Source of the DNA: Gracilaria caudata
Taxonomy: Eukaryota; Rhodophyta; Florideophyceae; Gracilariales; Gracilariaceae
Assembly (NCBI GenBank): GCA_030374735.1
Contig: JASCIV010000195.1
Location: 1-32,960 of the forward strand
Length of the DNA: 32,960 nt
Direction of reading: 5' to 3'
Position numbers and translations under genes: made by a program. Below are positions 8,571 to 17,840 of this stretch, one piece after another. Positions within the stretch are counted from its first letter, which is position 1. The number at the start of each line of letters is the position of its first letter. Below the pieces are notes generated by a model that made no database searches, was not told where the DNA came from, and worked only from the letters and a program-made list of their open reading frames with translations.

Positions 8571-10384
8571 TTACATCCATTCGATTTCGCCATACACCAC
8601 GTTTACAGACAGTACTTGCAGGCTACGATTCCTTAGCTCTTCACAAAGTGCTCTTCGAATACCGTCGACATCCTCATTGTCTAACATCTCTTCAAGTCTG
8701 CAACTTCTGGGCCCCGTTAATACTTTTGTCCACGCTACACGCCCACGACTGAAATTCGAAGACCTTCCGCTCATGGCAACCATAAGCCATAGAGAGTCGA
8801 TGCTAGATCCCATACCCAGCAACTGGTACTCACCAACGTTTGTCACCACATTGTATTTGATCATATCATCTTCAAATATTGAGAGACTGTGATGGCTAGA
8901 CAAAGTTTTTCCGTCATTTCCGGAAAACCATTCCCTTACACCGTGCCAGTTGTTGCACTTCAAGGTTCTACTACCATCCAGGTACATGTCAAAACCATCA
9001 AAGTAATCATTATCTTCAGAATCACTATCTGTAGCCTTCACCGACATCTTAATTTTCTCGATGGCTCTATCGCAAGAAAGCGGAGCAACAGAGGAAAACC
9101 TGTTCTTCCAATCACTCCCAATAATGACTTCGTCATTCGAATACATCAAGTTTGCCTTTGCCATTTCCTTCAGCTCCAGAACATCTTCAACCCATCCCGT
9201 CTCCAATGCGTCAGCCGCTCCATGGAAAATGTTCAGCAGTATGATCTTGATATCCAACTCTGGTTCAGTCTTCGTTCGCAAGTTGTAAGACAACCACGAA
9301 CGGTGATCCCCTTCCACCAGATTATGATTGCGGTACTCGCTGGCTACAATCAATCCCATCCCCCACAACCCTGCCACTTGTTCCACAAAAGGCCACATTC
9401 GATGAAAACTGTCCTTTGTGCGTTCACTACCTGGACCCTTGGCACCAAGTGCTATAACCGGCCATAACACGTATGGTTCGATACCAGTGTGAGCCCAATT
9501 CGCTTGACTGGCATCGCGTAACCAGAGACATTGATCTAGCCATACGCGAAAGTGCCTCACACCAGCAGCAGCAATCGCTTGAACAGCTGTGTGGAAATTT
9601 TTCCACTGCTCATCAGAGAACTTGTATCGCCCTTACTGTTGATGCTGAACGTACGAAATCGAAAAACAAGGCAACTGATCATCAACATTGTTCCAATTTG
9701 GTTCTACAGCTTCCACCTGTGAACTCTTTAGTTGCGCGGCGAAGAGCTCGATATCTTGAGGTGTAGGGGAGAGTACGCGAGAGAGCCCTTTTCTTGCTTC
9801 TTTGACTGGGGCGATGCCAAGAGACTTGCAGGCGGAGGGGACCCGGGCTTGCATCTGGAAAAGAAGTTCTTGAGTAACGATGGGGCCGGAAGCGTTCAAC
9901 ACAGGGGCAGCGGGAGTGTTAAGCGTATGTGGCATGGCAGTAGTTGGCGTATACATGTGGGGCTGCGGCGACTGCGGCGGTTGCGGAAAAGGTTCTGTGA
10001 ATTGCGCAGGTGGAGGTGGGCCATGGAAGCGTGGGGGGGAAGGAGCAGCGTTCCATGTGGATGAGTTGACTGCGGATGCGGTGCAGAAGTAGCGTTAAGT
10101 GATGATGGACTAAAGTGCCCATATGGCTGTGCTTCGTAATGGTTGGAGGGGTTGTAACTGTTGGTTGCACCGACTTGAGATGGCAGTGGAGCAGCGTCAA
10201 ACGAAGACTGATTAGAGTGTGGATGTGTTTGAACGTGATGAGAAGGGACGGTATGATTGGCGATTGCCGTGGTTTTGTTGACTTGAGCTTCCAGGTAGGA
10301 GATGCCTTTCTGTAGCTTCTTCTCGGCAAATTTCATGAAACTCCTGCCCACGGCTCCGAACGGAACTCCTCTGGGATCATCCAT
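8571..10384 (-). CDS. Unknown protein, Pro/His-rich N-terminus and globular C-terminus; two frame lesions
   Basis: From ATG 10384 the protein starts MDDPRGVPFGAVGRSFMKFAEKKL (an amphipathic helix), then a His/Pro/Ser linker. At the G7 run 10033-10039 the frame must gain one base to continue as PPPPAQFTEPFPQPPQSPQPH and TPQDIELFAAQL. One in-frame TAA (9633-9635) follows, after ...SYVQHQQ. Past it the same frame continues as RYKFSDEQWKNFHTAV, RHFRVWLDQCLWLRD, EPYVLWPVIALG, MWPFVEQVAGLWGMG and an acidic DSDSEDNDYFDGFD segment to the end. With one base restored and the stop read through, about 600 residues result. I do not recognise the family. The Trp-rich globular half looks like a real conserved domain. 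It is either a recently inactivated gene or one damaged by sequence errors; no splice sites that remove the TAA in frame were found. Confidence 0.55.
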
Positions 10385-10835
10385 GTTGACGAAGGGTGGA
10401 ATGAGTGATTCCAGTGTCGTCCGCGGCGTCGCACAATTGCTGCGCGCGTCTGTTCAAGTCTACTACGAGAGTGTACGGTACCAAGGGCAAACCGTTAACA
10501 GTTCGGTTAGCTGTACAGAAAGGTCACCAGGGCTGCGGGGCATGCTAAGACGCGCAACTCTTCCTTGTTGCCGTGGTCAATGGCCATCGTTTATGGCATC
10601 ATTAGCAACCGTCTTATCTGTCGCGGCCATGCCTCGTTCAAAAATCTCCCCGTTGCATGGGTTTGTGCTGTAGCGCATCGTAATTTGTCGAAGTGCATGA
10701 ACCGCGTCTTCACATGGCAAACCGTTCGCTTCATCATGTGAAGATCACAACCCAACACCATTGGAGGCAGGAAAATGAGGCACTGCAGCCCCTTGTGAAT
10801 CGCAAGTTGTGATGTGCGGTTTCGCAAGGGGGCTT
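10385..10835. other. Upstream spacer
   Basis: This is 5' of the minus-strand gene starting at 10384. A plus frame crosses it without recognisable features. Its distal end (10784-10840) can fold as an imperfect hairpin (GCAGCCCCTTG with CAAGGGGGCTTGCTGC) immediately before repeat copy A. Confidence 0.4.
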
Positions 10836-11026
10836 GCTGCGCTTGATCCGTCGGCGTCGGCGTCTCGGCGGGCATGCGACGTGGCCGTCGCCCACACACG
10901 GAGATTGGTCATTGAACATTGCTGTGATGGGTTGTCGGCCAATACAAAAGCAGCAACAATCCCGCCAAACCGCCCTCACGAACGTCAGCATGCATCCGTT
11001 GCATTCCGAGGTGATGAACTAGCAGA
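10836..11026 (+). repeat. Dispersed repeat copy A, left part
   Basis: This is about 80% similar by eye to 15578-15777. Shared landmarks are GCGCTTGATC, GCATGCGACGTGGC, CATTGAACATTGCTGT, GTCGGCCAATAC, AAAGCAGCAACAATCCC and GCATTCCGAGGTGAT. The similarity stops at AGCAGA (11021-11026) and resumes at 11551. Confidence 0.8.
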
Positions 11027-11550
11027 CTGCGTTTCTAGCACACCGATCCGCGGTTGCTGGCAACGCTTGGCGTACAAGGTTAACCTTCCTTATAACCTTC
11101 GGAAGGTAAACCTCATCGACGCATTATCATAGATAGCACTATCATGGGTCTGTTGGTAGACCATGATGGTCTACCAACATACCTATGTTCCAAAGCGCCG
11201 ACGGATTCGTCTGTAATTCAGTTGCGTTTTGAGCAATGGCAACAGCTCGTTCCGCTCTTTGAGCTCGTTGTTTATGCACATTTGCGTTGCAACCTTGAGG
11301 AAGAAGTGCCACCCAGAACAAAGCTTTGTGTATCCAAATCCATGAGGGCACTTTTATCCCCCGTCTTATACGAGCAAGCAGAAGTCAAAAGGTTCAAAAC
11401 GAAGGTGGTGTTTCCCGTTTTCGTAGCGACAGAGATCAATTCCGCCAACACCCTACAGACGTTACAGACATGCTGCAAGAGTGTGCATACAAAATCGGAG
11501 TCCAAGTCTTGACTGTGAAGCTCACGAATGCTTTCGTAGATATTTCTCTG
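11027..11550. other. 524-bp segment interrupting repeat copy A
   Basis: Only 10 bp occupy this place in copy B (15778-15787). The segment holds a 29-bp perfect palindrome and a minus-strand coding-like region. It is either an insertion into copy A or an internal part deleted from copy B. No terminal inverted repeats or target-site duplications were seen at the junctions. Confidence 0.6.
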
Positions 11551-11562
11551 TGTCGATTGCAA
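11142..11562 (-). pseudogene. Coding-like, frame-broken fragment (unknown)
   Basis: One minus frame reads ESIRELHSQDLDSDF, LLQHVCNVCRVLAEL and TFVLNLLTSACSY, then stops at 11272. An overlapping second frame continues as QRAERAVAIAQNATELQ and NPSALWNIGMLVDHHG to a stop at 11142. Together they suggest one helical protein fragment with a single-base shift near 11290-11330. No in-frame ATG begins the upstream part. No family was recognised. Confidence 0.25.
11151..11179. repeat. 29-bp perfect palindrome
   Basis: TGTTGGTAGACCAT, a single central G, then the exact reverse complement ATGGTCTACCAACA. The 14-bp arms without mismatch could be a dimeric protein-binding site, a cruciform, or a strong hairpin in RNA. 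It lies at the end of the minus-strand fragment above. Confidence 0.9.
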
Positions 11563-11723
11563 GGGACCGACAGTCTTGGCCCACGGTCAACAAGACTTTA
11601 GTTTCACGTACCAGCGGGTCACAGTGCAAACGAAAGCTCCGGAGTATAGGGATCCTTCCGTTTACAAGTCGACAATCATCTACAGACAAAATCTATCATG
11701 GCAATCATTTGGGCAGTGACTAG
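11551..11723 (+). repeat. Dispersed repeat copy A, right part
   Basis: Similar to 15788-15960. Shared landmarks are TGTCGATTGC, GGACCGACAGTC, CAACAAGACTT/CGACAAGACTT, GGTCACAGTGCA/GATCACAGTGCA, TATAG.GATCCTT, AATCATCTACAG/TTATCATCTACAG and AATCATTTGG. The match fades after 11723. Confidence 0.8.
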
Positions 11724-11994
11724 GAGAACCTCATACGAGGGTCCCGAAACGCTAACCTAAGACACAACGCTACATCAGCCGTTTTCGACGGTGCGACCCT
11801 TCCAGAGGCGCCCGCACCATCCGAGCGCAGCTGATTCGGTCGTTGTCTTCTCTCCACGTTCTGAGCAACCGCGCGAACATGAGCGCCTACGCTCGCTTTC
11901 TCCCGCTTAAGCACTCATCGCCCCCTTGCTTCCCCTTCTCTCTTGCTCTCCATCCCCTTCGCTGTTCGGGCTCAAACCCCTTTCGCCCCACATC
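11724..11994 (+). promoter_or_regulatory. GST upstream region and pyrimidine-rich leader
   Basis: Between repeat copy A and the GST start. The last 90 bases are strongly C/T-rich (CTTGCTTCCCCTTCTCTCTTGCTCTCC), a composition typical of transcription-start or 5' UTR pyrimidine tracts. An in-frame upstream ATG at 11926 would add 23 residues without GST homology and was not used. Confidence 0.45.
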
Positions 11995-12636
11995 ATGCCG
12001 TCGCTGATGCTCAAGAGCTTCGACTTCCGCGGTCGCGCGGAGCCCATTCGCCTTGCCCTCGTCGTCTCGGGCATTCCCTTCGAGGAGGACCGCTTCTCTT
12101 TCGCGGAGTGGCCGCACATCAAGGCCACCACTCCGTACGGCTCCGTGCCCACACTCGCGGCTGACGGCGAGGTGTTGGCGCAGTCGGCTGCCATTCTGCG
12201 TTACGCAGGGAAGCTGGGCGAGCTGTACCCGACGGACGCGCTGGAGGCTCTGCGGGTGGATGAGATTGTGGACACCGTTGAGGACATGGCATTGGTGGCG
12301 TACGCTTATAGGGGGGACGACATGCAGAGGCTTAAGGAGCAGCGCAATAGGTTTGTCAACGACGCCGTGCCGCGATATGCGTCTGCGCTGGAAGCCAGAT
12401 TGCAGAGCTCCGCCGACGCTCCGTACGCTGTGGGTGGCAAGCTTTCAATTGCGGACATTGCTATCACGTGCTTGATCAACAACATTCAGAGCGGCGATTT
12501 GGACTACGTGCGCACTGATATCTTCGAGTCGTACCCGAAGCTTGTGGCCGTGCATAAAGCCGTCATGGAGCTCCCGAGCGTTGTGGAATGGTACAAGAAG
12601 TACCCGATCAAATATCAGACTCCCAAGTTGGAGTAA
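11995..12636 (+). CDS. Glutathione S-transferase, sigma-like
   Basis: An intact 213-residue cytosolic GST, the usual length. It conjugates or reduces with glutathione in detoxification or oxidant defence. ATG 11995 places the RGRAEPIRLAL motif at residues 12-22, as in sigma-class enzymes. The cis-proline (Val51-Pro52) and the glutathione-binding Gln63-Ser64 (VLAQSAAILRYAG) are present. The helical C-terminal domain spans about 85-205 with the N-capping LSIADIAIT motif. The residue aligned with the sigma-class catalytic Tyr8 is Ser8 (LKSFDFRGRAE). Ser is catalytic in theta- and zeta-class GSTs, so activity may be retained by another route. The single exon ends at TAA. Confidence 0.92.
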   Translation: MPSLMLKSFDFRGRAEPIRLALVVSGIPFEEDRFSFAEWPHIKATTPYGSVPTLAADGEVLAQSAAILRYAGKLGELYPTDALEALRVDEIVDTVEDMALVAYAYRGDDMQRLKEQRNRFVNDAVPRYASALEARLQSSADAPYAVGGKLSIADIAITCLINNIQSGDLDYVRTDIFESYPKLVAVHKAVMELPSVVEWYKKYPIKYQTPKLE

Positions 12637-13481
12637 GACGGCTTTACTGCTTTTGAGCTTCTGCATTGCAGTTTCGTGTCTTGATGTTGATAGCTCTACG
12701 AGCAGGTGTACCAACTGCTTATCAGTCTTATTAGTCAAGCTATTTACATTTTGTTCAAATCGTTTGTACCTCTGTCAAATGTCTCTATCGAAGTCGCAGT
12801 GGGCCAGCTGGCCAGTGATTCATCTTTGTCACGCTAACTCCCGTACGTATGGATAGCTACGTAACTCATATTCACAGGCAGCTGTAATCATTGCTGAAAA
12901 GTATCTTTGTGTGAATCATGTTCTCTTTCAACTAAGCGAACCTGCTTTGTTACTCTTTCCTGCCTCACGGAACCGCACATCAGCTGCGTTGACTACTACA
13001 AGGGTAATCAAATGCGATCCTGTAAACAGGCAATGACATCGTACAAGGGTACAGACACCAATGCAGTACGGAGCAACAAACGCTACTACTTTTCTTCTTC
13101 TTTACTGCCGTCCCAGCTTCCCCATTAAGAGACGAGACACGACTACCTATCTACATAGTTGCCTACATTCAGAAACTCCAAAAACTTTCCAGGCCACTGC
13201 CGCACCGTTTCTGGCCATGATCCTTGCCCTGCTCGTTTGATTTCGACAACGTTTCGACCCAAGTGCGAATCCCTACCACCAACTTGTTTCGCTGCGCCCA
13301 AAGTCCTTAGGATGGCGAGAACACGCGTTGCACGTGCCCATTCTTCCTTTCATACGCGCCTGTTCCCCTTTTTATCGTCAAACACTCGTTGAGTAGTAAA
13401 GATCTCAGGCAGCACAATTCACGCAAAGGGGCTGTCATTAAAACGACATCTGCGACAGCAAAGGGGGCTGAGAGGTCCTGT
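12637..13481. other. Spacer, no gene
   Basis: This is the 3' flank of GST and of the convergent membrane-protein gene. Frames on both strands are short and lack motifs. No RNA gene or repeat was seen. Confidence 0.5.
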
Positions 13482-14952
13482 CTAACCCACAAGTCGTTTG
13501 TCCATGCAACCAGCTGTCCAACAGGGTTGATCACCCTTTCGTTCGAGACCAGTCAAGTGGCTTACAAAAGAATCAACTTCTTCAGCAATTCTATTCGTAG
13601 CTTCCCATAGCCGTTTGTACATGGATCTTCCAACTAGAACACCCACATGTTGAAGTATTCCTGCTGATACTAGATATCCATCTCCTGAAAGTGCCTTGTT
13701 TGCTTTGCCTGAAAGAAAACGACCTCGAGCCGCACTTACGAGGAAAGTGCCGTTGAGACAAATCGCCGCAGCTGCGTAGTCCCGTTCTGTGAAACCGAAC
13801 CATGTTGCTACTTGTTGATCTGATGTGAGCGTCTTTTTCCCGCGAATGGCGTTCCTAATCAGATCAGGTTCTTGAATGACCAGCGAAACGAAGGCGGGCA
13901 GAGTGATGCCCACAACGGTTATGGCTGTGAAGAATGATTCCATGCTGTCGAACCAATCTTTACGATTGTGAATGGCGGCTACCACTCCGATGGAATAGCT
14001 AAACAAAAACCACAAAGCACTAATTGCAAATCGCCACGGAGCGGCAACCAGTACTCCGTGCTCTGTGGGAATACAAAACATCTCTAGCGCTTTCAGACGG
14101 GCGACACGGGCGTAAATATCTGGAAAAGGCTCAAGAGGTCTAACAATAGTTGCTTCACCTTCATTGCGAAGAACAAAGTAACAATTGTTAGTTGCTGCCA
14201 TCATGTAAGGAAACAACTCATGTGTGCCATACTGCTCCCAGTTTTGATCGGTCACGAATTCACTGTTCGAGGGCGTCCAGTCCTCGACACGAAACCCTTC
14301 TCCTGCTTTGTGAGGTATATTGTATCTCGTTTTGAATTGCTTGATCTTGTCTTCATGCTCCTTCAGAGCTTGCCCGCGTGAGCGCATGTGTTGCTCGAAC
14401 GTTGGGTAGTCCTTCATTACTTCCTCAGGATTTACAACGGGCGTACCGCCGATGAATGAGCCGTCGCGTTTAATTCCTTTTCGAACTGAGCTATTTCGTT
14501 GTAGATTCCACGTGAGCGTCTTCCTCCTGAGCAGCACGGAAAACCGATCATACGCATCAAAGCCCGGAAGCTCAATGGTACCACTTGTGCCGGTTTCGAC
14601 AGAGCTGAACTGTTGCAGATCGGGATGGTCTTGACGAGGAAACGTTATAAGACGGCTACCACGAAACGACTCTATGTCTTCGTCACGCCATGGTGTTTTT
14701 GCATCCTCAAAGACAGAAACATTAAACTTTTTCGACAGATCGCATAGCCTTGTTATCACCATAAACTTTCGCGACAGGAACCGTAGGCTTGTCATCATCA
14801 TCCTGAGGGTAACCTTTGAAAACAACGGCTTTGATGGTCAACTTTGTGTAATCTTCAAGAGATGCCAGATATCGGGCGAAAATGTGACAGCGCGTTCTGA
14901 GACATGCTTTGGACCTCCACAAAGAAAGAACGAGCGGTATATGACAAGGATG
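13482..14952 (-). CDS. Unknown polytopic membrane protein, one frame break, start unresolved
   Basis: The main frame encodes a soluble N-part (TPWRDEDIESFRGSRL, KHEDKIKQFKTRYN-like helices, an EDWTPSNSEF segment). At least two hydrophobic segments follow (AISALWFLFSYSIGVVAAI and FFTAITVVGITLPAFVSLVI), then LNGTFLVSAARG and ILQHVGVLVGRSMY. Just upstream another frame reads YLASLEDYTKLTIKAVVFKG and DDDDKPTVPVAKVYGDNK, then stops. Removing one A from the A5 run (T5 on the plus strand at 14728-14732) joins it seamlessly to KFNVSVFEDAKTPW. That upstream frame opens after a TGA at about 14953 and has no ATG, so an upstream exon is likely. No family was recognised; the role may be at a cell or organelle membrane. 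Confidence 0.6.
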
Positions 14953-15174
14953 CGGTCATAATAGGTGTGTGTCTGCCGACCCTAACTGTAGTCGAGTCCG
15001 GACCTCACCAAATAGAATGGCCCGCCGAAAAGAAGTTATATTTGAGAATTGTGGCAGCTGGTGTTATCGTCTGTTCGGAGTGCAGACCTCGGACTCTGCA
15101 GAAACAATTGCAATGAGTACGGATGTCAAAACCGTTTGCTCTAGGTTTCCGTAAAGAGATTCATTTCACTGTGT

Positions 15175-15460
15175 TCACGGGATGATATTGCCTTTGGTCA
15201 AGAAAAAAGTCGCGCTTGCCCCGCCATTGTTCAAATACAAGAGGTAAGCAGCATACTTCGACACCAGCCCGACATTGTCTTGAAAGTAAATGTAGAACGA
15301 TATGGCTATGTTGCAAAGAAGGTCGCTGATCACCATCAAACCCCGAAAGGCCCATTCTGAGGGACGTGTTCCGATGCCCGTGATCCATGCGCCGTGCCAC
15401 TGGAAAGCGGGGATGACAAGCACGCCGCCCAGAGGGCTGCCGCGCAAAGGCTCCGGCACG
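15175..15460 (-). CDS. Membrane-segment frame, possibly an upstream exon
   Basis: The 3' part of a minus frame encodes EPLRGSPLGGVLVIPAFQWHG, RGLMVISDLLCNIAISFYIYF and LVSKYAAYLLYLNNGG, then stops at 15175. It has transmembrane character like the gene downstream and lies in the same orientation 220 bp away. It may be the 5' exon of that gene or a separate fragment. The frame remains open into repeat copy B (to 15654), where the translation is Arg-rich and probably not coding. No splice junction could be defended. Confidence 0.3.
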
Positions 15461-15477
15461 CGTGTGAAAATGCGCAG

Positions 15478-15511
15478 ATGCGGGTGGCGCACCAATGCGG
15501 GTGGCGCACCC
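15478..15511. repeat. 17-bp tandem duplication
   Basis: ATGCGGGTGGCGCACCA (15478-15494) is followed by ATGCGGGTGGCGCACCC (15495-15511), 16 of 17 identical, with a partial third start (ATGCGCC). Confidence 0.85.
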
Positions 15512-15577
15512 ATGCGCCGTGGGACGTTGACCTTCTCGCGCCAGGGTGTGGAGACAATGACTGCATTGCTGACGGAG

Positions 15578-15960
15578 TGCGACGCTTGATCATCAGCGAC
15601 GACGGCGGCGTCTCGATACTTTGAAGCGCATGCGACGTGGCGGTGGCCCCTCACGGAGATTGCTCATTGAACATTGCTGTCCTGGGCTGTCGGCCAATAC
15701 GAAAGCAGCAACAATCCCGGCTGCTCCGTCACCATGATGTCTCCGACCTTCGCATTCCGAGGTGATAAACAAGCAGAATAAGGATAATGTCGATTGCCAC
15801 GGACCGACAGTCGCGGCCGACGGTCGACAAGACTTCAGTTCCACGACGCCAGCGGATCACAGTGCACACAAGAGCTCCAGGTGTATAGAGATCCTTTGAC
15901 GTACCGTCGTACAAGACAAGATTATCATCTACAGGGGAATCATTTGGACCAGTGACCAGA
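15578..15960 (+). repeat. Dispersed repeat copy B (uninterrupted)
   Basis: About 383 bp aligning end to end with the two halves of copy A (10836-11026 and 11551-11723). They lie in the same orientation about 4.7 kb apart. No open frame is conserved between the copies, so a non-autonomous element or old segmental duplication is likelier than a gene. Clear terminal repeats were not seen. Confidence 0.8.
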
Positions 15961-16032
15961 CGATCATTTTTACAAAATTGGCGGTTTTGCTCCGTCTATG
16001 AAGTTGACTTGAAAGTGTGAAGTACAAAAATC

Positions 16033-17087
16033 TCACGAGCTCACTCTTTGCTGCAGGTTGGACCTGACAAGGTGCGTAAGATTCTCTGGCAGTCGATACG
16101 TCTCAAACACATAGTTGCTCGTCTGCATCAAGATAGTGCCGTCCTCCAAAACTTCGAACGGTGGAAGGACTGATGAAGGCAAAGTGTGGCAAGTTGTATA
16201 CGCTCGCCTCCAAACGAAGGAACCTGTCGTGACATCGATGATGCCAAGCGTCAGCAAAGGCAGATCGTCTTCTACATTTCGCTGAATATCATTCCAAAGC
16301 ACCAGGTCGCCCACTTGTCGCATGCAAATGCTCGCTGCCTTGTTGGGCTTGAACTGAATCATGCGCTGCAGCTGGTACGTTTGCGCGTCGTACACGAACA
16401 GTAGAGAGGAAGAGCGGACGTGAATGACGAGCCATCTCTCGTTGAGAGACATGGTAGTAGGCGGCGCCACAATGCCATGTTCGAATGACTCGGCTTGCAG
16501 ACTGTCTCTCTGCCATACGAACGCTTTCTCGTCGTGCAGAGTGACAAAACGCGGCCCGTATGCACATGAAATGTGGCTACTCACGGGCTCGTCAATCTGG
16601 CGGATGTCGTGTGAACTATCATCGTTGATTCGAATCACATAAGCGGCCGAAGTGCAGAAAGCCAACACCGAACGGCCATCCAAGCGCGACACGCTAGCAA
16701 CGTTTTCAAGCTGCGGAACGTGACAGCAAACGCTTTTTGAACGCAGGTCGAAGAACAGCAGCGCGTGATCAACGAGCGCCGCTACAGTGAGGCGACTGAG
16801 CAGGACAAGCGCGCTGACCTTGCCGTCGACGCGCATGGAGCGCGCTGACACGACGGTGGCGCTGGGCAGGTCGAGCTCGATGAGGGAGAGGAAGTGCTTG
16901 CGGAAAAACTTGGTGTGGGAGGCGGCGACGTGGAGGCGAGACGGGTAGAGCGTGAGCGAGACATGGTTGCGTGTCGGGATGCGATATGGCTCTGTGTTGA
17001 AGTTGGCGAATACGGTGGGGGGAGGGGAGGCGGACTCGGGGAGGAGGGCAGCCAGGAGCGGAGGGTGGGGACGAAGAAGTGGCTCAT
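16033..17087 (-). CDS. Unknown protein with beta-propeller-like repeats; one frame break near the start
   Basis: From ATG 17087 the protein starts MSHFFVPTLRSWLPSS and a Pro-rich linker. One base must be added at the G6 run 17017-17022 to enter the long frame TVFANFNTEPYRIPTRNHV, TLYPSRLHVAASHTKFF, then DHALLFFDLRSKSV, AYVIRINDDS, KAFVWQRDSL, SLLFVYDAQTYQLQRMIQF, LTLGIIDVTTGSFVWRR and ILMQTSNYVFETYRLPE. The recurring strand pairs with 'W/F.D...' turns resemble WD/PQQ-type propeller blades, but WD signatures are weak. Without the correction no ATG precedes the long frame for its first 90 codons. The full product is about 350 residues. No orthologue was recognised. Confidence 0.55.
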
Positions 17088-17840
17088 TTGGCGGGGGCGG
17101 CGGTTGTGGTGCAAACGGGCGTTGCTCGGAGCGTGCCAGCCACGGTGGCTTTAAGAGGGTTGGCTACCGTCATTCCCAAATTGAGCGGACCAATGGGTGT
17201 TGCGCAACAATGCAGTGGGATAAACCAACAGAAAGCTCGAGCGTCATGCTGATCGAGATCATTTACATCGCTTCCCTCCGGTAATGTTCGCCATCGGTGC
17301 CGACGGTACCCGAAAGCGCACGCGGCGGCGTTTCGATGATGGCGCAGGCGCGAGCGCGCGTGGCGCATGCTCGCGTGCGCGTGAAGTGAAATGCATTCCG
17401 CGGCTCTGCGAAGGTGCGAAGGAACGCTCCCGAATGCTCCGCTGGCACTCGAGCTGAGCAGCGTCGCCTTTCCACCGATCTCTGCAGCGTATCTGCATAT
17501 CATATGATGCACACGCACCGGTACGCAAGTTGTCGTGCTGTCCCCATTGCTGCCGACCTTTCTTGGCGAAGCGGACGCACCGAAGCGTCTCACGCCCTCC
17601 ATCGAACAAGCGCCCTCTGTCGCACAGCGCTATGCGTGGCGCCTGTGTTTCCTACATGTCTATATCTAGCGCGCATATGTCATAATTCTGTAAAGGAAAC
17701 GTTTTACTATATCTTCGTAACATATAATTTATCCTTGTAGTTGAAGTTCACACCGTATCCTTTACGATCACATACCAAATTGTTGGGCAATGCAAAGAAA
17801 AAAAAAACAAAACAGAGTTTGATACTGCCCTCAGAGTCTT
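17088..17840. other. Spacer between two minus-strand genes
   Basis: It is GC-rich at 17090-17640 (promoter side of the propeller-like gene) and AT-rich at 17650-17840, the 3' flank of the phosphoesterase gene, with an A10 run at 17801-17810. A 172-codon minus frame ending at 17084 is compositionally biased and lacks motifs; it was not called. Confidence 0.45.

Noticed and set aside
8323..9467. Plus-strand frames opposite the 8571-10384 gene
   Set aside because: Antisense shadows of the minus-strand frame.
9633..9650. Mini-intron removing the in-frame TAA of the unknown gene
   Set aside because: Candidate donors (GTACGT, GTAAGG) with nearby acceptors give introns of 16-49 nt that shift the frame.
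17084..17602. 172-codon minus frame
   Set aside because: Biased Ala/Arg/His composition, no motif, and it covers the likely promoter of the gene ending at 16033.
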